Assembly: GCF_029960115.1 (NCBI RefSeq)
Contig: NZ_JASCOZ010000011.1
Location: 1 to 49,732, forward strand
DNA length: 49,732 nt
Reading direction: 5' to 3'
Source of the DNA: Stenotrophomonas sp. PS02289
GTDB taxonomy: Bacteria; Pseudomonadota; Gammaproteobacteria; Xanthomonadales; Xanthomonadaceae
How positions within the stretch are numbered: the first letter of the stretch is position 1; the number at the start of each line of letters is the position of its first letter. Position numbers and translations under genes: made by a program. The notes under the pieces were generated by a model, which was not told the DNA's origin, ran no database searches, and was given only the letters and a program-made list of their open reading frames with translations. Positions 8,837-16,957 of this stretch are shown piece after piece.

Positions 8837-9862
8837 ATGACGAACACACTGCTGCCCACCTCGACCGCCGGAAGCCTGCCTAAGCCTTCGTGGCTGGCCG
8901 AACCCGAGAAACTCTGGTCGCCCTGGAAGCTGGAAGGCGAGGCCCTGATCGAAGCCAAGCAGGACGCATTGCGCCTGTCGCTGCAGGAGCAGCAGCACGC
9001 CGGCATCGATATCGTCAGTGACGGTGAACAGACCCGCCAGCATTTCGTGACCACCTTCATCGAGAACCTGAGCGGCGTTGACTTCGAGAAGCGCGAAACC
9101 GTGCGCATCCGCAACCGCTACGACGCCAGCGTTCCCACCGTGGTCAGCGCGGTGAGCCGGCCCAAGCCGGTGTTCGTCGACGATGCGACGTTTCTGCGCC
9201 AGCAGACCTCGCAGCCGATCAAGTGGGCGCTGCCGGGTCCGATGACCATGATCGACACCCTGTACGATGCCCATTACAAGAGCCGCGAGAAGCTCGCCTG
9301 GGAGTTCGCGAAGATCCTCAACCAGGAAGCGCGTGAGCTGGAAGCTGCCGGCGTGGACATCATCCAGTTCGACGAGCCGGCCTTCAATGTGTTCTTCGAT
9401 GAGGTCAACGACTGGGGCGTGGCCGCGCTGGAGCGTGCCATTGAAGGACTGAAGTGCGAGACCGCCGTGCACATCTGCTACGGCTATGGCATCAAGGCCA
9501 ACACCGACTGGAAGCAGACCCTCGGTTCCGAGTGGCGGCAGTACGAGGAGTCGTTCCCCAAGCTGCAGCAGTCCAACCTCGACATCATTTCGCTGGAATG
9601 CCACAACTCGCACGTGCCGATTGATCTGATCGAACTGGTGCGCGGCAAGAAGGTGATGGTCGGGGCCATTGATGTGGCGTCCAATACGGTGGAAACGGCA
9701 GAGGAGGTGGCCAACACCCTGCGCAAGGCCCTGAAGTTCGTGGACGCGGACAAGCTGTACCCCAGCACCAACTGCGGCATGGCTCCATTGGCCCGCAGCG
9801 TCGCCCGCGGCAAGCTGCATGCGCTCGCCGCCGGTGCCGCCATCATCCGCGCCGAGCTTTAA
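8837..9862 (+). CDS. mesD: Core (folate-independent) methionine synthase MesD
   Basis: At 341 residues this matches only the C-terminal catalytic half of cobalamin-independent MetE. The zinc ligands are all present: H212 and C214 (VHICYG), E254 (SLECHN) and C313 (TNCGM). Other MetE landmarks are AGSLPKP, SDGEQTR, ALPGPMTM and QFDEPAF. There is no N-terminal folate-binding half, so the methyl donor must differ from methyltetrahydrofolate polyglutamate. It starts 9 bases after mesX and lies downstream of the FMN reductase and the divergent MetR-like gene, so it is probably induced when methionine is short. It would methylate homocysteine in the cytoplasm. Confidence 0.9.
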   Translation: MTNTLLPTSTAGSLPKPSWLAEPEKLWSPWKLEGEALIEAKQDALRLSLQEQQHAGIDIVSDGEQTRQHFVTTFIENLSGVDFEKRETVRIRNRYDASVPTVVSAVSRPKPVFVDDATFLRQQTSQPIKWALPGPMTMIDTLYDAHYKSREKLAWEFAKILNQEARELEAAGVDIIQFDEPAFNVFFDEVNDWGVAALERAIEGLKCETAVHICYGYGIKANTDWKQTLGSEWRQYEESFPKLQQSNLDIISLECHNSHVPIDLIELVRGKKVMVGAIDVASNTVETAEEVANTLRKALKFVDADKLYPSTNCGMAPLARSVARGKLHALAAGAAIIRAEL

Positions 9863-9903
9863 CGTCGCTCGGGGCGACGTCCGTTTGAACCTGCGCGCCC
9901 GCT

Positions 9904-10017
9904 CGGACGATCGGCGCTTGGTCGGGCATCCGACGCTGGATTGGACAACCGACGCTCGGTGGGACAATCGAAATTGGCTCGGACGACCGACATTGGCTCG
10001 GACAAGCGATGGTCCCG
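9904..10017. repeat. Six-copy 19-bp tandem repeat
   Basis: Six degenerate units start with YGGAC/CGGGC at 9904, 9923, 9942, 9961, 9980 and 9999, exactly 19 bases apart. The rough consensus is CGGACRAYCGACNYTGGCT. Each unit carries GGAC-RA-YCGAC, which could form small hairpins. The array lies between the mesD stop and a REP pair, in the otherwise gene-free 300 bases before the znuD-like gene. The 19-base period is not a multiple of three, so it is not a protein repeat. Confidence 0.8.
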
Positions 10018-10081
10018 TAGAGCCGGGCTTGCCCGGCTGCTCTTCGCTCGTACCTACCCAGCGGGGCAAGCCCCGCTCTAC
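10017..10081. repeat. REP palindrome pair
   Basis: A GTAGAGCCGGGCTT-type REP at 10017-10038 faces its inverted partner at 10060-10081 (GCGGGGCAAGCCCCGCTCTAC). The pair directly follows the 19-bp tandem array. Confidence 0.85.
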
Positions 10082-10118
10082 GCGGATGCCTGGCACCCGG
10101 CGCAACCGGCTGACGTGA

Positions 10119-10142
10119 ATGTGATGTTATGCTATTACATTC
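10119..10142. promoter_or_regulatory. Candidate Zur box upstream of the znuD-like gene
   Basis: ATGTTAT-GC-TATTACAT differs from the gammaproteobacterial Zur operator core (ATGTTAT-AW-TATAACAT) by one arm base and the two central bases. The wider dyad GAATGT...ACATTC gives further symmetry. It lies 22 bases before the ATG of the TonB-dependent receptor, where a repressor would block transcription. The combination strongly suggests zinc-Zur repression. Confidence 0.65.
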
Positions 10143-10163
10143 AAACCTTCTCGAACGAGCCCG

Positions 10164-12386
10164 ATGAAGCACCGCGTCCTGTCGTCCGCCATTGCCAGCC
10201 TGATGTTCGCCCCCGCCTGCGCCTTCGCGGAGGACGCAGCAACCCGCACCCCGGTTGAACTCGACGAACTGCGGGTCACCGCAGAGAAGGGCAGAAGAAC
10301 CGTCCTGGCACCACTGCCCACCGACATCCTCAGCGGTGACGCGCTGGTACACCGACGCCAAGGCGGACTGGGCGAAACCCTGGCTGGTCTTCCCGGCGTG
10401 CATCTGGACAACTTCGGCGGCGGCGCGTCGCGCCCTGTGATCCGCGGCCAGACCCTGCCACGCATTGAGATCCTGTCCGACGGTGCCACCGTGTTCGACG
10501 CCTCCTCGGTGTCACCGGACCATGCCATCGGTACCGACCCCTTGCTGCTGGATTCCATTGAAGTGATCCGCGGTCCAGCCGCCGTACTGTATGGCGGCAA
10601 CGCCATGAATGGTGCAGTCAACCTGATCGACGGCCGCATTCCCACCCGGCTGTCCGAGAACGGCGTGACCGGCGCCGCGGAAGTGCGCCTTGGCTCCGGT
10701 GACCAGGAAAAGACCGGCGTCGGCCGCATTACCGCAGGGGTAGGGCAGGTGGGCCTGCATGCCGAAGTTGCCCGCCACAACGCCGATGACTACGATATTC
10801 CCGGTGGCACCCTCAAGGATTCCTTCGCCGAAGGCACCACCGCCTCGGCGGGCGCATCGTGGATCACGGAACGCGGCTATATCGGCGCCGCGTTCACTCG
10901 TCAGGACAGCAAGTACGGCCTGCCCGGGCATTCGCACAAAAATGGGGTCTGCCACACCCACGGCATCGATCTGCACTGCGAGGCGCACGGGTCGTATGAT
11001 GACCCGTTCGGCTCGTCCGACGACCATACCGCCTACATCAAAGTGCGCAGCGAGCGCACCGACATCCGCGCCGACTATGACGACCCGCTGCCAGGGTTCG
11101 CCCATGTCCGCCTGCGGCTTTCGCACACCGACTACCAGCACGACGAGGTCGACGGCCCGGCACTGTTCAACCGTTACACCAACAAGGTGGATGATGGTCG
11201 CATCGAGCTGACCCACCAGCCGATGTTCGGTTTCACCGGTACGTTTGGGGTGCACTACACCGAAGGCACGTTCGGCGGCCTCAACGTCAACAATTTGCAT
11301 GTGCCGTTCCCCGACAACGGGTACGGCTTCGTGCCGCCGAACTACCAGAAGACCCGCAACAAGGCCCTCTTCCTCAGCGAGTCGCGCTCGTTCGGCCCGA
11401 TCGATCTGGATATCGGCGTGCGCAAGGATTGGCGCGACATCCATGTGCCCGTGCCGGAGTTCCGGGTCAACTTCACGCCGTTCTATGAGGAGCTGTTCGC
11501 CGGCTGGTACGGCCCGGATTGGAAGAACGTCATTCGGGAATCGGACGTGGCGATCTTCCAGAAGAACAATCCGACCACGCGCCAGAATCCGTTCTCCGCG
11601 TCGATGGGTGCCACCTGGAACATCCGTGACGGCTACTCGGCTTCACTGAACGTCGCGCGCACTGAACGTGCCCCCAGCGTCCGCGAGCTTTACGCCTACG
11701 GCAACAATCTGGCCTCCAACAGCTATGAAGTAGGCCTGGTGCGCTCCGGCAGCGTGTCCGACACCTTCCCCGACAGCCGCACCGACGTACTGGAAACCAC
11801 CCGGTCCGTGGACCTGACCTTCCGCAAGGTCGGCGGCGTGCTGGAGTACGAGGTTGGCGTGTTCCACCAGGACATCAAGGATTATGTGTTCGCGCGCCTG
11901 ATCGAAACCGAGAATGCAACCGGTGTACCGCACAACTACCTGTTGTATACCGCTGCCGACGCAACCCTGAAGGGCGTCGACGGCCAGATCAGCCTGCAGT
12001 ACGGTGCCGGCCATCGCACCACGCTGTTCGGGGACTACGTGCGCGCCGACCTCAAGAGCGAGGACGACAACCTGCCGCGCATTCCCCCGGGACGCCTCGG
12101 CGTGCGCCACGCCTGGTCCAGTGGCCCGTACTCGCTGGACGCCGAGTACTACCACACCTACGCGCAGAACCGGATCGCCTCCTACGAGACGCGCACCCAG
12201 GGTTACGACATGCTCAACGCCACGTTCGCGTATCGCCTGGAGCTGACCGGGCGGCAGGCCGCCGAGTTCTACATCCGGGCGACCAACCTGCTGAATAAAG
12301 AGGCGTACGTGCATACCTCCTTCGTCAAGGACCAATCACCCCTGCGCGGCCGCAGCATGGTGCTCGGGGTGCGCTACACCTTCTAG
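10164..12386 (+). CDS. znuD: TonB-dependent outer-membrane receptor, ZnuD-like
   Basis: The 740-residue receptor has a signal peptide (cleavage near AFA-ED, residue 22), a TonB-box-like VELDELRVTAEKG near residue 30, a plug domain (LAGLPGVHLDNFGGGASRPVIRG ... IEVIRGPAAVLYGG) and a 22-strand-type beta barrel ending in the usual aromatic residue (VRYTF). An extracellular loop near 255-290 is rich in His, Cys and Asp (GHSHKNGVCHTHGIDLHCEAHG, shown in part), as in zinc receptor ZnuD of Neisseria and its relatives. A Zur-like operator lies just upstream. The likely role is uptake of zinc or a zinc complex across the outer membrane. Heme or another metal is the alternative. Confidence 0.85.
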   Translation: MKHRVLSSAIASLMFAPACAFAEDAATRTPVELDELRVTAEKGRRTVLAPLPTDILSGDALVHRRQGGLGETLAGLPGVHLDNFGGGASRPVIRGQTLPRIEILSDGATVFDASSVSPDHAIGTDPLLLDSIEVIRGPAAVLYGGNAMNGAVNLIDGRIPTRLSENGVTGAAEVRLGSGDQEKTGVGRITAGVGQVGLHAEVARHNADDYDIPGGTLKDSFAEGTTASAGASWITERGYIGAAFTRQDSKYGLPGHSHKNGVCHTHGIDLHCEAHGSYDDPFGSSDDHTAYIKVRSERTDIRADYDDPLPGFAHVRLRLSHTDYQHDEVDGPALFNRYTNKVDDGRIELTHQPMFGFTGTFGVHYTEGTFGGLNVNNLHVPFPDNGYGFVPPNYQKTRNKALFLSESRSFGPIDLDIGVRKDWRDIHVPVPEFRVNFTPFYEELFAGWYGPDWKNVIRESDVAIFQKNNPTTRQNPFSASMGATWNIRDGYSASLNVARTERAPSVRELYAYGNNLASNSYEVGLVRSGSVSDTFPDSRTDVLETTRSVDLTFRKVGGVLEYEVGVFHQDIKDYVFARLIETENATGVPHNYLLYTAADATLKGVDGQISLQYGAGHRTTLFGDYVRADLKSEDDNLPRIPPGRLGVRHAWSSGPYSLDAEYYHTYAQNRIASYETRTQGYDMLNATFAYRLELTGRQAAEFYIRATNLLNKEAYVHTSFVKDQSPLRGRSMVLGVRYTF

Positions 12387-12456
12387 CAACGCGCCTAAAC
12401 CCTCGCACCCCCAGCTCGCATCAAAGCGCGTAACAAGGCGAACGTTGGGGGAATCC

Positions 12457-13002
12457 ATGCGGCATATCATGACGGCCATCCTGCTGGCCCTGACGGCGTG
12501 CGCAACCGTCGACCAACCGATTACGGCTCCGGCCAGGGACACCGCACCAGCAGTGGCGATTCCCGACCCGGAAGCCACCGCCCGGTTGGATGCGATCCTC
12601 CGCGAGCACCGCATCATTACCGCAGGCTTCGGCGTCATCCGAGGCGGCGAGCTGGTCTGGTCGCACTACGCCGGGGAGGAGTCACCCGGCGTAGCCGCGA
12701 GCGCGCAGACCCGCTTCAACGTCGCCTCGCTCACCAAGCCCGTGGTCGCCGAAACCGTGCTGCGTCTCGCCGACAGCGGGCAGTTGAACCTGGATGAGCC
12801 GCTTTCAAACTACTGGGTCGACCCGGACGTCGCCCATGACCCACTTCGCCACGCACTCACGGCGCGCCAGGCCCTCAACCACACCAGTGGATTTCCCAAC
12901 TGGCGCTTCTTCCGCGCGGACCGCAAGCACCTGGCCCGGCGCGATGCACAATCTTCCGCCGCACGCATGGCCCCGCTGACCACTAAGGATGCGGCTCTGT
13001 AG
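12457..13002 (+). pseudogene. Truncated beta-lactamase-family serine hydrolase
   Basis: The reading frame encodes a lipoprotein signal (MRHIMTAILLALTAC) and the N-terminal part of a class C beta-lactamase-like serine hydrolase. The nucleophile motif is SLTK (FNVASLTKPVVAETVLRLADSGQLNLDEPLS), followed by LNHTSGFPNWRFF. It then breaks: the last ~20 residues (RRDAQSSAARM...) do not fit the family, and the frame ends at a TAG provided by a REP. The YxN and HxG active-site motifs, normally another ~200 residues on, are missing. A deletion associated with REP insertion is the simplest explanation. The GGGGGA ribosome site favours the ATG used here. Confidence 0.75.
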
Positions 13003-13065
13003 AGCCGGGCTCTGCCCGGCTGCTCTTCGCGCTGACCCTACCAGCGGGGCAGAGCCCCGCTCTAC
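12999..13065. repeat. REP palindrome pair
   Basis: GTAGAGCCGGGC-type REP at 12999-13021 plus inverted GCGGGGC-type partner at 13043-13065. The first copy supplies the TAG stop (13000-13002) of the truncated serine hydrolase, and the pair ends 52 bases before the threonine aldolase start. Confidence 0.87.
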
Positions 13066-13117
13066 GTCCGGATTGGGCGATACTTCCACGGTACTCACGC
13101 AGCCAGACACCTCGAAC

Positions 13118-14146
13118 ATGCAGTGGATCGACCTTCGCAGCGACACCGTCACCCATCCCACCCCCGCAATGCGCGCTGCCATGGCATCGGCCGAGGTCGG
13201 CGACGACGTCTACGGCGACGACCCCACGGTGATCGAGCTGGAGCGCCTGGCGGCCGACATGCTCGGCAAAGAGGCGGCCCTGTTCGTCCCAGCCGGCGTA
13301 TTCGGCAACCAGTTGGCCGTGTTCACCCACTGCCGGCGCGGTGACGAGGTGATCGCCGGCGACGACTCGCACCTGGTCTGGCACGAAAACGGCGCGGCGG
13401 CGGTCATCAGCGGCGTACAACTGCGCACCATCGCCAGCGACCGCGGCGTGGTCCCGCCGAAGGAAATCGAAGCCCGCATCCGGGTAGGGGAGGACATCCA
13501 CATTCCCCGCACCGGCTTGATCTGCCTCGAGAACGCGCACGGCAACGGCCGGGTGATACCGCTGGCGACCATGGCCGAGACTTCCGCGATTGCCCGCCGG
13601 CACAGCATTCCCATCCACCTGGACGGTGCCCGCGTCTTCAACGCCGCCACCCACCTCGGCTGCGACGTCAAGGACATCACCCAGCACGTCGACACCGTGA
13701 TGTGCTGCCTGTCCAAAGGCCTCGCCGCGCCGGTGGGCTCGATCCTGGCCGGCCCGGCAGACTTCACCAAGCGCGCCCGCTACAACCGCAAGCTGCTCGG
13801 CGGTGGCTGGCGGCAGGCCGGTGTGCTGGCGGCACCGGGCATCCTCGCCCTGACCGAAATGACAAAGCGGCTCGGCGAAGACCACGCCAACGCCCGCTAC
13901 CTGGCCGAGCGTCTGGCCGCCATACCCGGCGTCTCCGTCGACTCGGACGACGTGCACATCAACATGGTCTGGTTCGCGCTGCCGGTATCCGTTGATTCAG
14001 ACCAGCTCACCGCCGCACTGGCCGCGCAGGGCATCCGCGCCAATGGCCCCTATGGCGGCAAGATGCGGCTGGTCACGCATTGGCAGGTCGACCGTGATGC
14101 CATCGACAAGGTGGTTGCCGTGATTGCAGGGGCGATTGCCGGCTGA
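13118..14146 (+). CDS. ltaE: Low-specificity L-threonine aldolase
   Basis: The 342-residue fold-type-I PLP enzyme would split L-threonine or allo-threonine into glycine and acetaldehyde. The PLP lysine is K200 in CCLSKGLAAPVGS. D169 and R172 in HLDGAR bind the cofactor, and the N-terminus IDLRSDTVTHPTPAMR and EVGDDVYGDDP are diagnostic of the family. The ATG at 13118 matches the usual family start; the frame upstream runs through a REP and is non-coding. It is probably transcribed alone. It overlaps nothing and is convergent with the following LysR gene. Confidence 0.93.
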   Translation: MQWIDLRSDTVTHPTPAMRAAMASAEVGDDVYGDDPTVIELERLAADMLGKEAALFVPAGVFGNQLAVFTHCRRGDEVIAGDDSHLVWHENGAAAVISGVQLRTIASDRGVVPPKEIEARIRVGEDIHIPRTGLICLENAHGNGRVIPLATMAETSAIARRHSIPIHLDGARVFNAATHLGCDVKDITQHVDTVMCCLSKGLAAPVGSILAGPADFTKRARYNRKLLGGGWRQAGVLAAPGILALTEMTKRLGEDHANARYLAERLAAIPGVSVDSDDVHINMVWFALPVSVDSDQLTAALAAQGIRANGPYGGKMRLVTHWQVDRDAIDKVVAVIAGAIAG

Positions 14147-14156
14147 ACCCAGCGCG

Positions 14157-15068
14157 TCAGGATGACCTGATGACGGCACCGGACTGCTCACGCACCACGG
14201 CAACAAACGCCTTCAACGGAGCCGGCACGTGTCGCCAACTCGCGTAGTACAGACACAGCCCGTCAAATGGCGGTGACCAATCCTCCAGTAGCAGTTCCAG
14301 GCGGCCGTCATCCAACGCCGCACGTGCAAAAGGCTCGGGCACGAAGGCGATGCCCAGTCCGTTGATCGCCGCATCCACCATCAAGGCACTGTCGTCGAGA
14401 CTCAGGGCACCCGGCACATCAATCGCCACTTCGTGGGGGCCTTTGGAAAACTCCCAGCGATAACGCTTGCCGCTGGGCAGTCGCTGCCGAATACAGCGGT
14501 GTGCATGCAGATCTTCCGGGGTGGCGGGCGCGCCTGCGGCGGACAGATAGGCCGGCGAGGCTACCGCAATGAATCGAATGGCACCGCCAAGCGGCACCGC
14601 CACCAGATCTTTGGGCACCGTTTCGGCCAGCCGAACGCCGGCATCGAAGCCCTCGGCAATGATGTCCACCAACCGGCCCTCGCTGACGATGTCCAGCGCG
14701 ACATGCGGGTGCCGCTGCAGGAAGGTTGGGGCCACGTGCTCCAACAGCCAGCGTGCCGCGCCGGCACCGGCGTTGATGCGCAGGGTGCCGGCGACGTTCT
14801 CGCTTCCGTGACGCACTTCGTCCAGGGTGGCATCAAGCTCCAGCAACAGAGGGCTCAGCCGCTGCAAAAGCGCCTCACCGATCTCGGTCGTGGCCACACT
14901 GCGGGTGGTCCGGTGCAGCAGGCGCACCCCCAGGCGCTGTTCAAAAGCCCGCACCGCGTGGCTGAGCGATGAGCGCGAAACGCCCAACTCGTCGGCTGCC
15001 CGCTGGAAGCTGCGGTGCCGCGCTACTGCCGAGAAGGCCTTCAGATCGGAAAGATTGATGTCGGTCAT
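14157..15068 (-). CDS. LysR-family transcriptional regulator
   Basis: The 303-residue protein has an N-terminal winged HTH (LKAFSAVARHRSFQRAADELGVSRSSLSHAVRAFEQRLGVRLLHRTTRSV) and a LysR substrate domain (GTLRINAGAGAARWLLEHVAPTFLQRHPHVALDI, EGFDAGVRLAE). This is the subfamily that commonly sits beside and controls oxidoreductases. It is divergent from the SDR gene with a short dyad in the gap. The effector is unknown. Confidence 0.9.
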   Translation of the reverse strand: MTDINLSDLKAFSAVARHRSFQRAADELGVSRSSLSHAVRAFEQRLGVRLLHRTTRSVATTEIGEALLQRLSPLLLELDATLDEVRHGSENVAGTLRINAGAGAARWLLEHVAPTFLQRHPHVALDIVSEGRLVDIIAEGFDAGVRLAETVPKDLVAVPLGGAIRFIAVASPAYLSAAGAPATPEDLHAHRCIRQRLPSGKRYRWEFSKGPHEVAIDVPGALSLDDSALMVDAAINGLGIAFVPEPFARAALDDGRLELLLEDWSPPFDGLCLYYASWRHVPAPLKAFVAVVREQSGAVIRSS

Positions 15069-15087
15069 TGGTGCATACCATTCACCA
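15069..15087. promoter_or_regulatory. Candidate LysR operator
   Basis: TGGTG-N9-CACCA is an inverted repeat directly upstream of the LysR start codon. A third ATTGGTGCA half-site occurs at about 15098-15106, upstream of the divergent SDR gene. LysR proteins typically bind such paired sites (family knowledge). Confidence 0.45.
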
Positions 15088-15166
15088 GTACATGCGGATT
15101 GGTGCAGCTTATCACGTGAGCATTGGGTGCTTACCCTGCATGTACTCCCACCAATCGAGGTTCCCC

Positions 15167-15991
15167 ATGAAGACCTGGCTGATCACTGGCGCATCCTCTG
15201 GCCTTGGGCTGCAGATGACGCGCGTACTGCTTGAGCGCGGCGACCGGGTGGTGGCCACTGGCCGCCGCACCGAGCCGTTCGAAGACCTCAAGCAGGCACA
15301 CGGCGACCGTCTGCGGGTGGCAGGCTTTGACATCACCGATACAGCTTCCCTGCGGTCGGCGGTAGACGAGGCCTTCGCAGCATGTGGCCGAATCGACGTG
15401 GTGGTCAGCAACGCCGGCTATGGCCTGTTTGGAGCCGCTGAGGAAGTAAGCGATGCGCAGATCGAGCGGCAACTGGCAACCAATCTGACCGGATCGATCC
15501 AGCTCGTTCGCGCGGTGCTGCCGCACCTGCGTGCCCAGGGTGGCGGCCGCATCCTGCAGGTCTCCTCGGAAGGCGGGCAGGTGGCCTACCCGAACTTCAG
15601 TCTCTACCACGCCAGCAAGTGGGGCATTGAGGGCTTCCTCGAAGCCGTGGCGCAGGAGGTACTACCGTTCGGCATCGAAGTGCTGATCGCCGAGCCAGGC
15701 CCGACTGCCACCGGCTTTGCCGCCGGACTCGACCACGGCACCGTCATGGATGTGTATGACGCCACGCCCGCAGGGGACGTGCGTCGCGGCGTGGCCGACG
15801 GCAGCTTCGCCATCAAGGGTGATGCGGCGCGGACGGTCGCGGCCATGATCGCTTATGCAGGCGAGGCGACGCCGCGCCGCCGCTTGGCGTTGGGGAGTGC
15901 GGCATTTGAGAACATCGAGCGTTCCCTGCGCGGCCGAATGGAAGATCTGCAGGTTGGGAAGGGGGCGGCCTATTCGGCTGACAGGGAGTAA
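15167..15991 (+). CDS. Short-chain dehydrogenase/reductase
   Basis: A 274-residue classical SDR with the NAD(P)-binding TGASSGLG at 8-14, SNAG at 81-84, catalytic S134, Y147 and K151 (YHASK). The R33-R34 pair after the second strand suggests NADP(H) preference. The ATG at 15167 follows a GAGG ribosome site and gives the standard SDR N-terminus (MKTWLITGASSGLG). The substrate is unknown. It is probably controlled by the divergent LysR regulator. Confidence 0.9.
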   Translation: MKTWLITGASSGLGLQMTRVLLERGDRVVATGRRTEPFEDLKQAHGDRLRVAGFDITDTASLRSAVDEAFAACGRIDVVVSNAGYGLFGAAEEVSDAQIERQLATNLTGSIQLVRAVLPHLRAQGGGRILQVSSEGGQVAYPNFSLYHASKWGIEGFLEAVAQEVLPFGIEVLIAEPGPTATGFAAGLDHGTVMDVYDATPAGDVRRGVADGSFAIKGDAARTVAAMIAYAGEATPRRRLALGSAAFENIERSLRGRMEDLQVGKGAAYSADRE

Positions 15992-16095
15992 GGGGCAAGA
16001 ACGGGCGAATCTGTTCAATATGTGACGCTTCCGCCTCTCGAAAAAATTCTGTTCGAGCGTACAGTTGAGCAGAAACCATGATCGAGGGCGACAGC

Positions 16096-16341
16096 ATGTC
16101 AACGAGCAATCAACTCGCGGAGAAAGCGCACATAGACCCCCATGCAAACTGCTGGCATGAAAACGGCATTGTCAGGCTTTCAGACCCATGCATGAAGGAA
16201 GCCTACGATCGCATGGTGCAAGACATTACCAAAGATCGGGATAGCGCGATGCGCTTTCTCCAGAAAATAGGTGTTTGCACGCCCGAGGGAAAGCTGGCCG
16301 AGCGCTATGGCGGAGATCCTGGCAATGCCAACGAGGTATAA
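16096..16341 (+). CDS. Small acidic protein, possible antitoxin of a downstream ART-like toxin
   Basis: The product is 81 residues, soluble, with no membrane segment. The segment DRDSAMRFLQKIGVCTPEGKLAERYGG resembles the C-terminal module of several small proteins found next to toxins (SxxxAxxFLxxxGxxxxxGxLxxxY). It overlaps the ART-like gene by 17 bases, so the two are translationally coupled. The ATG at 16096 is favoured by GAGG nine bases upstream; an ATG 18 bases earlier is the alternative. The locus has lower GC than its neighbours, suggesting horizontal gain. The antitoxin role is inference from gene order and size. Confidence 0.55.
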   Translation: MSTSNQLAEKAHIDPHANCWHENGIVRLSDPCMKEAYDRMVQDITKDRDSAMRFLQKIGVCTPEGKLAERYGGDPGNANEV

Positions 16342-16957
16342 GCGGCCCACTTCCTTCGTGCTTGGCTTTCACGGATGTTCGCGAGAAGTAGGCGAGGCAG
16401 TGCTGGCGGGAGACGCCCATCTCGTTAAGAGCGATAACGCGTACGACTGGCTCGGTCCGGGTGTCTACTTCTGGGAAGGGAACCCCCAAAGAGCCATGCA
16501 GTTTGCGATGGATGCTGCACTGCGAATACCCCACATTACAAGAGGGAGGATCATTGATCCGTTCGTCCTCGGGGCCATCATCGACTTGCGCAGTTGCTTC
16601 AGCCTGTTCGAGAGTGATGCACTGAGCGAGCTACGGGGCGCGCACGAGGCGTTCACAACTAGCTTGCACGCAGTGGGCATTCCAGTTCCGGTGAATAGTC
16701 TTGGGCCTGATAGAGCAAGGCGGGAGCTAGACTGCGCGACCATCAACGCCATGCATGGCCTGAGGGAGTTTGCGGGGGAGACCAGCTACGACACAGTGCG
16801 CGGTGCATTCTGGGAGGGAGGCGAGTTGTATCCCGGCTCTGGTATTTCGTCTAAAGGGCATGTACAGATCGCCGTGTGCAATCTGGACTGCATAATGGGT
16901 TACTTTCGGCCGATCCTCGGTCGCCCGATCAATCTCCCGCAATCGCTACCAGCCTGA
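16325..16957 (+). CDS. Putative ADP-ribosyltransferase-fold toxin
   Basis: The ~210-residue protein has an N-terminal PARP/ART-like pattern: GFHGCSREVGEAVL (the H of an H-Y-E triad), then DYDWLGPGVYFWEG-like LGPGVYFWEGNPQRAMQFA (the Y and E). The later part is less recognisable (RGRIIDPFVLGAIIDLRSC; GELYPGSGISSKGHVQIAVC). ADP-ribosyltransferases with this layout modify proteins or nucleic acids and often act as toxins (family knowledge). The preceding gene overlaps it and may encode the antidote. The start could also be the ATG at 16307; GGAG upstream supports the one used. The 3' end overlaps the convergent dehydrogenase by 29 bases. Confidence in the fold is moderate. Confidence 0.6.
   Translation: MPTRYKRPTSFVLGFHGCSREVGEAVLAGDAHLVKSDNAYDWLGPGVYFWEGNPQRAMQFAMDAALRIPHITRGRIIDPFVLGAIIDLRSCFSLFESDALSELRGAHEAFTTSLHAVGIPVPVNSLGPDRARRELDCATINAMHGLREFAGETSYDTVRGAFWEGGELYPGSGISSKGHVQIAVCNLDCIMGYFRPILGRPINLPQSLPA

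Noticed and set aside
9904-10017. Tandem repeat as a CRISPR array
   Set aside because: The units are 19 bases with no unique spacers between them, and no cas genes are present.
8678-10105. Long minus-strand open frame across mesD and the tandem repeat
   Set aside because: It is antisense to mesD, whose zinc ligands and motifs are intact, and it crosses REP and repeat DNA.
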